Assembly: GCA_002429315.1 (NCBI GenBank)
Contig: DIZC01000088.1
Span: 1-6,705, forward strand
From: Alphaproteobacteria bacterium UBA6038
GTDB taxonomy: Bacteria > Pseudomonadota > Alphaproteobacteria > Micropepsales > Micropepsaceae
Length of the DNA stretch: 6,705 nt
Direction: 5' to 3'
Positions 1 to 6,510 of the stretch are shown here, in pieces. A model generated the notes under the pieces. That model had not been told where the DNA came from. It did not search any database and saw only the letters and a list, made by a program, of their open reading frames with translations. How positions within the stretch are numbered: position 1 is the first letter of the stretch; each line of letters opens with the position of its first letter. The position numbers and the translations under genes were made by a program.

Positions 1-797
1 AGATGGAGAAGAAGGGCACGCTGCTGTTCCCGGCCATCAACGTGAACGACAGCGTCACGAAATCGAAGTTCGACAATCTGTATGGCTGCCGCGAATCGCT
101 GGTGGACGGAATCCGCCGCGGCACGGACACCATGATGGCCGGCAAGGTCGCGATGGTGGCGGGCTTCGGCGACGTCGGCAAAGGCTCGGCCGCCAGCTTA
201 CGCCAAGCGGGCTGCCGCGTGATGGTGAGCGAGGTCGATCCCATCTGCGCGCTGCAGGCCGCGATGGAAGGCTACGAAGTTGTCACGATGGAAGATGCCG
301 CGCCGCGCGCGGATATCTTCGTGACCGCCACCGGCAATGTGGACGTGATCACCATCGACCACCTGCGGGCGATGAAGCACCGCGCGATCGTGGCCAATAT
401 CGGCCATTTCGATTCCGAGATTCAGGTGGCGGCGCTGAAGAACTACAAATGGCACAATGTGAAGCCGCAGGTGGACGAGATCGAATTCCCGGACGGCAAG
501 CGGATCATTCTGTTGTCGGAAGGCCGGCTGGTGAATCTCGGCAACGCCATGGGACATCCGAGCTTCGTGATGAGCTCGAGCTTCACCAACCAGACGCTGG
601 CGCAGATCGAGCTGTTCGCCAATCCCGGCAAGTACGAGAAGAAGGTCTACACCCTTCCGAAGGAACTGGACGAGAAGGTCGCGCGGCTACATCTCGCCAA
701 AGTCGGGGTGAAGCTGACGCAGCTTTCACCGAAGCAGGCTGACTACATCGGAGTTCCCGAGCACGGCCCCTTCAAACCGGATACGTATCGGTACTAG
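1..797 (+). CDS. ahcY: S-adenosylhomocysteine hydrolase (adenosylhomocysteinase), C-terminal part
   Basis: This enzyme splits S-adenosylhomocysteine into adenosine and homocysteine in the cytoplasm, relieving product inhibition of SAM-dependent methyltransferases. About 264 residues are visible; family members usually have about 430-475, so the N-terminal substrate domain lies outside the window. The reading frame is open from base 1 and the ATG at 3 is internal. Numbered from that ATG, the catalytic-lysine signature NDSVTKSKFDN lies at residues 15-25 (the family's catalytic Lys is residue 20). It is followed by the Rossmann NAD loop GFGDVGKG, the ribose-binding acidic residue in SEVDP, NIGHFD and the active-site HPSFVMS. 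The C-terminal KPDTYRY holds the Lys and Tyr that reach into the neighbouring subunit's NAD site; many relatives have His where Thr stands here. The stop is TAG. Identification is secure. The next gene starts 8 bases later, so the two are probably co-transcribed. Confidence 0.97.
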   Translation, partial: MEKKGTLLFPAINVNDSVTKSKFDNLYGCRESLVDGIRRGTDTMMAGKVAMVAGFGDVGKGSAASLRQAGCRVMVSEVDPICALQAAMEGYEVVTMEDAAPRADIFVTATGNVDVITIDHLRAMKHRAIVANIGHFDSEIQVAALKNYKWHNVKPQVDEIEFPDGKRIILLSEGRLVNLGNAMGHPSFVMSSSFTNQTLAQIELFANPGKYEKKVYTLPKELDEKVARLHLAKVGVKLTQLSPKQADYIGVPEHGPFKPDTYRY

Positions 798-805
798 GCG
801 CAGCG

Positions 806-2347
806 TTGGCAAAACAGATTTCCGTCGCGGCGATTGCATCCAGTGCGTTGGCAAGGGCTGCTCGGGTCCTCACGACCAATCCCCCGGTCGCCGCGGCGCT
901 GGCACGCGAAGTGCTGAAGCTGCAGCTGGAAAACCCAGACGCGACCCTGATCCTTGCCAAGGCGCTGCGGGCGGAAGGTCACTTTTATGGTGCGATTGCA
1001 GCGCTGAAGCCGCTGTCGCAATCGGATGCTGCGGACATTCGCATCCTGATCGAGCTCGGCGGGGCGCTCGACGCGATCGGCGAGACGTCGCGCGCCGGCG
1101 CCTGCTACCGGCGCGTGCTGCAGCGCCATCCGGAGCTTGCGAACGTCTGGCTCGTCTATGGCCATGTGCTGAAGACGCTCGGCAAACAACGAGAAGCGCT
1201 CGCGGCGTACCGCGAGGCCATCGCACGGCAGCCTTCGCTCGGCGAGGGTTACTGGAGCATCGCAAACCTCAAGACGGTGGCCTTCACACCCGATGAGATT
1301 ACGGCCATGCGCGAGCAGCTGGCGAAGCCAGAGCTTCCACCGGCGGAACGCGTGAACTTCGAGTTCGCGCTTGGCAAGGCGTTGGAAGATGTTCGTGACT
1401 ACGCCGACTCCTTCGCCCATTATGAGCGTGCGAACGCACTGCACCGCGCATCGCATCCTTACGACCACGCGCGGACGCAAGGCTTCTTCGCGCGGTTGAA
1501 GGCGACTTTCACGTCGGAATTGTTCGCGCAGCACAAGGGCGCCGGCTCCCCGGCGCACGATCCGATCTTCGTTGTCGGCATGCTGCGCTCGGGCTCGACT
1601 TTGGTGGAGCAGATTCTGGCAAGTCATTCGGCCGTCGAAGCGACATCGGAACTGCATCACATTGCCCAGCTCGCCCACGGTCTTGGTCCTTGGGAAAAGC
1701 AAAACGGCAAGCGGAGCTATCCCGAAGCCGTCGCCGCCCTTTCACCCGGCGAGCTAAAAGCGCTTGGCGAGCGATATCTCGCGCGCGCGAAGCAGCATCG
1801 CCGGCTTGGGCGCCCGTATTTCATCGACAAGATGCCGAACAATTTCGTGCATATCGGCTTCATTCAACTCATTCTGCCCCACGCGAAGATCATCGATGTA
1901 CGGCGGGATCCGCGGGCCTGTCGCTGGTCTTGCTTCACGCAGCATTTCGCCCGCGGCATGCCCTACCTGTATAGTCTTGAAGATATCGAGCGGTACTACG
2001 CGGATTACGCGGACCTCGTGGCGCATTATGATGCGGTGTTGCCGGAGCGCGTTTATCGTGTCCGATACGAAGACCTAGTGGCGAACCCGGAGGCCGAGAT
2101 CCGGCGTCTCCTGTCCCACTGCGGCTTGCCATTCGAGGAGAACTGCCTCGCCTTTCATCGGACCGCGCGCGCCGTTCACACGCCGAGTTCCGAACAGGTC
2201 CGCCAGCCGATTTTCAAGGACAGTCTCGACAGATGGCGACCGTACCAGCCGTGGCTCCCGCCACTCAGACTGGGCGGCAATCTCGCATGCCGAACGGGAG
2301 TCGTTCGTCAAGCGACTCGCACAACCTTTACGAGATGCGGAGGCTGA
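806..2347 (+). CDS. TPR-repeat sulfotransferase family protein
   Basis: This is a predicted cytoplasmic PAPS-dependent sulfotransferase with N-terminal tetratricopeptide repeats. The TPR region covers about residues 30-145, with clear 34-residue units near 77-110 and 111-144 (pattern GxxLxxxGxxxxAxxxYxxxLxxxP). The sulfotransferase domain (Sulfotransfer_3 type, related to tyrosylprotein sulfotransferases) starts near residue 253. Its 5'-phosphosulfate loop is GMLRSGSTLVEQ (258-269). E282 in the following ATSEL stretch is a candidate catalytic base. The 3'-phosphate site is RRDPRACRWS (366-375), followed by VRYEDLV near 419-425 and the family's late QVRQPI...RWRPY motif. No signal peptide is seen. 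The TTG at 806 is the first possible start and sits 8 bases after ahcY, with no strong Shine-Dalgarno, so translation may be coupled. The last 25 residues are rich in Arg, Thr, Gly and Cys, have no acidic residue and do not look like the family; a frameshift near 2256-2268 is possible. The substrate is unknown. Confidence 0.88.
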   Translation: MAKQISVAAIASSALARAARVLTTNPPVAAALAREVLKLQLENPDATLILAKALRAEGHFYGAIAALKPLSQSDAADIRILIELGGALDAIGETSRAGACYRRVLQRHPELANVWLVYGHVLKTLGKQREALAAYREAIARQPSLGEGYWSIANLKTVAFTPDEITAMREQLAKPELPPAERVNFEFALGKALEDVRDYADSFAHYERANALHRASHPYDHARTQGFFARLKATFTSELFAQHKGAGSPAHDPIFVVGMLRSGSTLVEQILASHSAVEATSELHHIAQLAHGLGPWEKQNGKRSYPEAVAALSPGELKALGERYLARAKQHRRLGRPYFIDKMPNNFVHIGFIQLILPHAKIIDVRRDPRACRWSCFTQHFARGMPYLYSLEDIERYYADYADLVAHYDAVLPERVYRVRYEDLVANPEAEIRRLLSHCGLPFEENCLAFHRTARAVHTPSSEQVRQPIFKDSLDRWRPYQPWLPPLRLGGNLACRTGVVRQATRTTFTRCGG

Positions 2348-2362
2348 AACTTCAATGCCTCG

Positions 2363-2372
2363 GACTGCAGTC
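2363..2372. repeat. Perfect 10-bp palindrome GACTGCAGTC
   Basis: GACTGCAGTC reads the same on both strands. It is flanked by ATGC (2355-2358) and GCAT (2374-2377), which could lengthen an imperfect hairpin. A run of T residues follows at 2385-2388 and again at 2394-2398. It lies just after the TPR-sulfotransferase stop, so a weak transcription terminator is possible. The stem is short and interrupted and the T-runs are distant, so this is only a candidate. Confidence 0.3.
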
Positions 2373-2385
2373 AGCATCTAGGGCT

Positions 2386-2401
2386 TTTACGAATTTTTAA
2401 C
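2386..2401 (+). promoter_or_regulatory. Candidate CtrA-binding box upstream of the DivL-like gene
   Basis: The sequence TTTA-N7-TTAAC matches the alphaproteobacterial CtrA consensus TTAA-N7-TTAAC at 8 of 9 specified positions. It lies about 90 bases before the start of the DivL-like gene, the longest non-coding stretch in the window. DivL acts upstream of CtrA in Caulobacter, so a CtrA site here would fit feedback control. The motif is short and falls in an AT-rich patch of GC-rich DNA, so chance is possible. No convincing -35/-10 pair was found near it. Confidence 0.35.
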
Positions 2402-2442
2402 CACCATCCCTATGCGGACTCAACCCACCTGCGTATCATATT

Positions 2443-2477
2443 GATTCCGCAGTGATTCGCGGCGACCACGCGGAATC
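2443..2477. repeat. 8-bp inverted repeat just upstream of the DivL-like start
   Basis: GATTCCGC (2443-2450) and GCGGAATC (2470-2477) are exact reverse complements separated by 19 bases. A second GATTC at 2454-2458 could pair with the same right-hand GAATC, giving a competing shorter hairpin. The right arm ends directly before the GGGGG run (2478-2482), the only purine-rich patch near the start codon. It may be an operator dyad or an mRNA hairpin affecting ribosome access. Confidence 0.45.
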
Positions 2478-2492
2478 GGGGGCCGCTTGAGA

Positions 2493-4901
2493 ATGCGTCG
2501 TAAGCCGGCAACGCCAACAAGCCGGGCGCATCGGGGGATAAAACGCCGCTCGTTACGGGCTACGTTGATGCCGGCCCTTTTGCTGCTGCCCCAGCCTGCT
2601 TTTGCCGCAGACCCCTCCATCGTTTCCGCCACGATCACTGTCGGCGCGGTGGCGCTGGCAATTGCAGCCGCGCTCTGGGCGTTGTCCTCCGGAATTACGG
2701 CCGAGCGCTTGCGGCGCGTAACCCGATCGCTCACCGCCAGGGCAAAAACCGCCGTGGCGGCTCGCGACGCGCTGATCGAAGCCGGCCGGGAAAGCGTGCT
2801 GGTGTGGGGACGCGATAGCGACGGCGCGTATTCATACGGCGGCAGCGAGGCCCTGCTGGACGCTTGTCTCGCGGGACCGGATGCACTCGCCCTATCGCAG
2901 GCGCTCGACGAGCTCGCCGACGCCGGCGCGCCGTTCGCCATCGATGCCCGCACGAGCCTTGGCGAGACGGTTCGGGTGCGCGGTCGCGCCGTCGGCGGAT
3001 TTGCCGCTCTATGGCTCGAGCAGAATGCGGCCAGCAGATCCGCGCGTGCCGATCTGGACGGTATTCTCGATGCGCTACCGGTTCCGGTCTGGCTGCGTGA
3101 CAAGACGCTGTCGCTTACCTGGGCGAACCGGGCGTTCGCCGGCGCCGTGGGCGCCGCGGACGTACCGGCCGCGCTGACGGCTCAAACAGGACTTGAAAAA
3201 TCCGAACGGGATCTGGCCAGCGCGGCGCGCGCTGAAGGCCAGCCGGTCGAAGCGAAGCGCTACGCGGTCCTCAATGGAGAGCGCCGCGCGCTTGCGCTCA
3301 CCGACATACCGCTGCCAGACGGATCCATTCTCGGGATTGCCATCGATGTCACCGAGCTCTCCAACGCCGAAGCCAGCCTGCAACAGCATCTGGACGCGCA
3401 CGCCGACACACTCGACAACCTCGCGACGGCGGTTGCGATCTTCGGCCGCGACCAGCGGCTGTCCTTTTGGAACCGCGCCTTCGAGCAGTTGTGGGGCTTG
3501 CCGCGGGATTGGCTCGAAACCCACCCAACCGACGGCGAGGTTCTCGATTGCCTGCGGGAAATGCGCAAGCTTCCGGAGCACCGCGATTATCAGGCGTGGA
3601 AGCGCGGGCGTCTGGCGGCTTACGAAGAGGCGCACGACCATCCGCCGGAGGAGCAGTGGCATCTGCCGAGCGGCAAGACCTTGCGCGTTGTCGGGCAGCC
3701 GCATCCTTTCGGCGGGCTGACATATCTGTACGAAGACGTGACCGAAAAGTTTGCGCTGGAGAGCTCCTACAACACGCTCATTGGCGTACAGCGCGCGACC
3801 CTCGATAGCCTTGGCGAAGCGGTGGCGGTGTTCGGGACCGACGGACGGCTCAGGCTGCACAACGCGGCGTTCGCACGGCTGTGGCAGTTCGAACCGCCCG
3901 AACTCGCCGGCGAACCGCACGTGCAGAAGATCGCACAGGCTAGCGTGCAGCGTTTCGGCGAGGAAGCCGCATGGCAGAAGCTGGTCGCCGATGTCTCTTC
4001 AGGCTCGGAGCGGCGGCGCGATTGGGGCGAAATCGAACGGTTCGATCGCACGATCGTGGCAGTGTCGCTGGCGCCGCTGCCTGACGGAGCAACGCTCGTC
4101 ACCTTCGCCGACGTTACCGACCGGTTCCGAATCGAGGCGGCGCTGCGCGAACGAAACGAAGCGCTGGAAGCGGCGGATCGGCTCAAATCCGATTTCGTGC
4201 AGCACGCCTCGTTCCTGTTCCGTGATCCACTCAACGTGGTGCAGGGTTTCGCGGACATGCTGGCCGCCGGACATGCCGGCGCGCTGAATGCAAAGCAGGC
4301 CGACTACGTGCAAAGCATCCTCGCCGCGTCCCACAAACTGGCGGAGATCACCAGCGACATGCTGGACCTCGCGATGATCGAATCCGGCAACATGCGGCTT
4401 GAGCTCGGGCGCGTCGATCTCTACGAGTTGCTTACGCGTGTGGCGGAGCCCTTGCGCCAGCACGCCTCCAGCCTGGACATCGCCTTCACCCTGGACGCGG
4501 CGACGGACATCGGCAGCGCGGTTATCGATCCGCGGCGTATTCGCCAGGTGGTCTTCAATCTTCTGTCTAACGCGTTCAAATACACGCCGCGTGGTGGCGC
4601 AATCGCCCTGGGCGCGCAGGTCGTCGGAGACGACGTGCAGATTTACGTCTCGGATAGCGGACCGGGCATCGCCGCCGATCTGCAGGCGAATGTGTTCGAT
4701 CGGTTCGAGGCCAAGGGGCGCGCCGGCAAGCGCGCCGGCGCCGGTTTGGGTCTCGCACTGGTGAACCGTTTCGTGGAACTGCATGACGGCTGGGTGGAAA
4801 TCGAGACCGGCGAAGGCCGCGGCACGCTGGTCCGCTGCCATTTGCCGCGCGGTCTCGGCGAAAAGACCGGACAGCGGAAGCAGGGCGTCCACGCTGCCTG
4901 A
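2493..4901 (+). CDS. DivL-like membrane-anchored multi-PAS histidine kinase homologue lacking the phosphoacceptor His
   Basis: This is a sensor-kinase-like signalling protein of about 802 residues. Order of parts, numbered from the ATG at 2493: a basic N-terminus; a hydrophobic stretch ending in a signal-peptidase-like AFA (36-38); a transmembrane helix (about 43-64); a degenerate PAS-like region (about 90-175); three clearer PAS domains (about 187-288, 303-418 and 428-544, each ending in a DVT motif); a short coiled coil; HisKA (about 564-630); and HATPase_c (about 678-795). The ATPase N-box NLLSN (689-693), G1 DSGPGI (721-726) and G2 GAGLGL (749-754) are intact. The H-box reads HASFLFRDPL, where active kinases have HVSHELRTPL: F574 replaces the phosphoacceptor His and the next Glu is Leu. 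Caulobacter DivL, about 770 residues with the same plan, has Tyr at that site. By analogy it may regulate CckA/CtrA through protein contacts. A TTG at 2487 in the same frame is an alternative start; ATG was preferred because GGGGG lies 10 bases before it. Confidence 0.9.
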   Translation: MRRKPATPTSRAHRGIKRRSLRATLMPALLLLPQPAFAADPSIVSATITVGAVALAIAAALWALSSGITAERLRRVTRSLTARAKTAVAARDALIEAGRESVLVWGRDSDGAYSYGGSEALLDACLAGPDALALSQALDELADAGAPFAIDARTSLGETVRVRGRAVGGFAALWLEQNAASRSARADLDGILDALPVPVWLRDKTLSLTWANRAFAGAVGAADVPAALTAQTGLEKSERDLASAARAEGQPVEAKRYAVLNGERRALALTDIPLPDGSILGIAIDVTELSNAEASLQQHLDAHADTLDNLATAVAIFGRDQRLSFWNRAFEQLWGLPRDWLETHPTDGEVLDCLREMRKLPEHRDYQAWKRGRLAAYEEAHDHPPEEQWHLPSGKTLRVVGQPHPFGGLTYLYEDVTEKFALESSYNTLIGVQRATLDSLGEAVAVFGTDGRLRLHNAAFARLWQFEPPELAGEPHVQKIAQASVQRFGEEAAWQKLVADVSSGSERRRDWGEIERFDRTIVAVSLAPLPDGATLVTFADVTDRFRIEAALRERNEALEAADRLKSDFVQHASFLFRDPLNVVQGFADMLAAGHAGALNAKQADYVQSILAASHKLAEITSDMLDLAMIESGNMRLELGRVDLYELLTRVAEPLRQHASSLDIAFTLDAATDIGSAVIDPRRIRQVVFNLLSNAFKYTPRGGAIALGAQVVGDDVQIYVSDSGPGIAADLQANVFDRFEAKGRAGKRAGAGLGLALVNRFVELHDGWVEIETGEGRGTLVRCHLPRGLGEKTGQRKQGVHAA

Positions 4902-4904
4902 AAT

Positions 4905-4933
4905 TTGAGCCCGCTGCGGCCGGGCGCTATAAC
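4905..4933 (+). promoter_or_regulatory. Predicted sigma70-like promoter for the oxygenase gene
   Basis: The -35 candidate TTGAGC (4905-4910) and the -10 candidate TATAAC (4928-4933) are separated by exactly 17 bases, matching the consensus at 4 of 6 and 5 of 6 positions. Transcription would begin near 4940, giving a leader of about 20 bases. The site begins just after the stop codon of the preceding gene, which suggests the oxygenase is transcribed on its own, even though the genes are only 59 bases apart. Confidence 0.5.
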
Positions 4934-4948
4934 GCTGCACATCTCTGC

Positions 4949-4953
4949 AAGGA
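4949..4953 (+). promoter_or_regulatory. Shine-Dalgarno site of the oxygenase gene
   Basis: AAGGA lies 7 bases before the ATG at 4961. It is the clearest ribosome binding site in the window and fixes that start codon. Confidence 0.65.
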
Positions 4954-4960
4954 CAGCTCG

Positions 4961-5665
4961 ATGCCTTCCAGTAGCATCGTCGATTATGACGCCATTCGCG
5001 CCGCCGAGGCGCACCACACCCCTTACGACTATATGCTCGGCAAAGGCGCATTGCGCGCCGAGTGGATACCGGCGCTCCGCGAGAGCTTTCCGGATATCAA
5101 TGTCACGGGGTTCCATCCGCTGTCGCAAATGAAAATCCAGGGCGCCTTCGCCAAATTGATGGAGGAAATCGAGGGGCCGGAATTCACGGCGGCGGTTTCC
5201 GCGGCGCTGGGACTCGATCTGTCTCGCTGCCCCACGCTCATCACCATCCGCAAACTGTCGGCGGCGCATGAGGGCCGCATTCACTGCGACTCCCAAAGCA
5301 AGATCGCCACATTGCTGATCTACATGAACGAAGGATGGCTCTCGCCAGAGGGTCGCTTCCGCGTGTTGCGCAACGACCGCGATTTCAACGATTACGTCGT
5401 AGAGGTGAGTCCCGAAATGGGCTCCTTTGTCGCCTTCCGCCGCGCCGATCATTCCTGGCACGGGCACACGCCGTTCGTGGGCGCACGCCGCGTGGTGCAA
5501 ATCGCGTGGGTGCGTAGTCGGGCCGACATCGATCGAAAAAACAAACGCCACGGCGTGTCAAGTTTCTTTAAGAACCTGCTCCGGCGCGAGAAGGGGGGCG
5601 GCGTACTGACCGGAACGCCCGCTTCGCGATCCGCTGCTAATGCTCCGGATAACCCAACCAAGTAA
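4961..5665 (+). CDS. 2-oxoglutarate/Fe(II)-dependent oxygenase family protein
   Basis: This is a predicted non-haem iron oxygenase of 234 residues, most like the prolyl-4-hydroxylase-type bacterial 2OG-Fe(II) oxygenases. Such enzymes couple oxidation of a substrate to decarboxylation of 2-oxoglutarate. The iron-binding facial triad is visible as HCD (H108 and D110) and the distal His in SWHGH (H167 is the likely ligand; H169 is adjacent). R177 in GARRVVQ, ten residues later, is the expected 2-oxoglutarate carboxylate anchor. Between them lie the typical strand TLLIYMN (residues about 118-124), a glycine-containing GRFRVLR and a PEMGSFVAF strand before the distal His. No signal peptide or membrane segment is seen, so it is probably cytoplasmic. 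The last 40 or so residues are a basic, then Ala/Pro/Asn-rich tail outside the fold, and its end overlaps the convergent sulfotransferase gene. The substrate is unknown. Neighbouring sulfotransferases suggest modification of a glycan, lipid or peptide, but this is inference. Confidence 0.85.
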   Translation: MPSSSIVDYDAIRAAEAHHTPYDYMLGKGALRAEWIPALRESFPDINVTGFHPLSQMKIQGAFAKLMEEIEGPEFTAAVSAALGLDLSRCPTLITIRKLSAAHEGRIHCDSQSKIATLLIYMNEGWLSPEGRFRVLRNDRDFNDYVVEVSPEMGSFVAFRRADHSWHGHTPFVGARRVVQIAWVRSRADIDRKNKRHGVSSFFKNLLRREKGGGVLTGTPASRSAANAPDNPTK

Positions 5666-6467
5666 GCCTCTCCCGGCCGAACGTAGAAAGGATGAACTCA
5701 TAATCCTCTCCGGAAACAACTCTGGCTGCTTCTTCGACCTTATATTTCTCGCGAAATTCCTCGAAGGTGGTGCTGTCGTGTCTCTTCGTGGTCTCTTGCC
5801 GAATGATATCTGAATGCGAGCAGCGTGGCAGGTGGTATTTTTCCTCGATCGTTCTCAGGAATTTGGAGACATCGGCTATCAGATCCTCGTACCGCACAAG
5901 CTCGAATGGGACGCCAAGACTGCTGAGAGCGCGATATCCATCGACTTTGGCGGCGTACAGTTCAAGGACAGACCTGTAATACGGCGCATCGACGTTGTCT
6001 CGGCCCATGGGAATGAACAGGTGGCGAATGAACGCGGAAAAACTCATTTTTGCGGGAGCAAAATAGCTGTTGTATGGATGCCGCTTATAAGATAGTGCCC
6101 AAAAAACCGGGTGTTTCACCGTGACGATGAACAGGGTACTCTGCGCCATTTCCGGCGTTGTTGCGAGAAGCGCTGTTGGCGGAGACATGTGCTTCCAACC
6201 TAGTGTCCGGGGGAGCGATCTCGCATTACTCAAATCGGACATCCGGTCGATCGCGATCTTTTTGAACAGCCCTTTGTAAGGCTTCAGGTCTTCCTTGGTA
6301 CCCTCGCGATCCTCGTGAACGCCCGCGCCCCCGGGCAGCTGCGGACTGGCAAAGTTCGTCCGGAGCAATTCCTGCAGGAACCGCGTGCCTGTATTTCGCT
6401 CTCCATAGACTTTGATGCGCTTTATCTGCGGCGAAGGCGACAACAAATTTGTGCTCCACAAGTTCAT
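5637..6467 (-). CDS. Sulfotransferase family protein (AT-richer, probably acquired)
   Basis: This is a predicted PAPS-dependent sulfotransferase of 276 residues, a different subfamily from the TPR protein at 806-2347. The 5'-phosphosulfate loop is GERNTGTRFLQ (residues 22-32), close to the GERNSGT form seen in stand-alone glycan-type sulfotransferases. GWKHM (90-94) follows, then the 3'-phosphate site VKHPVFWALSYKRHPY (117-132) with Ser126, and RYEDLI further on. There is no signal peptide or membrane helix. The ATG at 6465-6467 is the only reasonable start because an in-frame TGA lies three codons upstream; no clear ribosome binding site is seen. Sampled stretches of this gene are about 43-57% GC, clearly below the DivL-like gene, which suggests horizontal transfer. 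It reads in the same direction as the ferredoxin gene 43 bases upstream and could share its transcript. Its 3' end overlaps the oxygenase by 29 bases. The substrate is unknown. Confidence 0.85.
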   Translation of the reverse strand: MNLWSTNLLSPSPQIKRIKVYGERNTGTRFLQELLRTNFASPQLPGGAGVHEDREGTKEDLKPYKGLFKKIAIDRMSDLSNARSLPRTLGWKHMSPPTALLATTPEMAQSTLFIVTVKHPVFWALSYKRHPYNSYFAPAKMSFSAFIRHLFIPMGRDNVDAPYYRSVLELYAAKVDGYRALSSLGVPFELVRYEDLIADVSKFLRTIEEKYHLPRCSHSDIIRQETTKRHDSTTFEEFREKYKVEEAARVVSGEDYEFILSTFGRERLTWLGYPEH

Positions 6468-6510
6468 CTGTTTTCACATTGTGAGCTGCTTGGAGGAGCG
6501 GCTCTTGGAG

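Noticed and set aside
780..797. Thr instead of the common His in the SAH hydrolase C-terminal KPDxYRY
   Set aside because: The Lys and Tyr that contact NAD are kept; a change at the variable position is not evidence of altered function.
794..1702. Minus-strand open frame of 302 codons antisense to the TPR-sulfotransferase
   Set aside because: The plus strand carries recognisable TPR and PAPS-binding motifs here; the antisense product is Arg-rich and shows no known motif.
3075..3920. Minus-strand open frame of 281 codons within the PAS region
   Set aside because: It is a shadow of the PAS-domain coding sequence, with no domain or start context to support it.
4909..4926. GCCCG/CGGGC inverted repeat after the DivL-like gene as a terminator
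   Set aside because: The stem is only 5 bp and no T-run follows it; the repeat overlaps the better-supported promoter spacer.
3999..5051. Long minus-strand open frame of 350 codons, antisense to the 3' half of the DivL-like gene
   Set aside because: It is opposite a clearly identified HisKA/HATPase coding region and crosses into the next gene. GC-rich codon use commonly leaves the antisense frame open. Its translation shows no recognisable domain.
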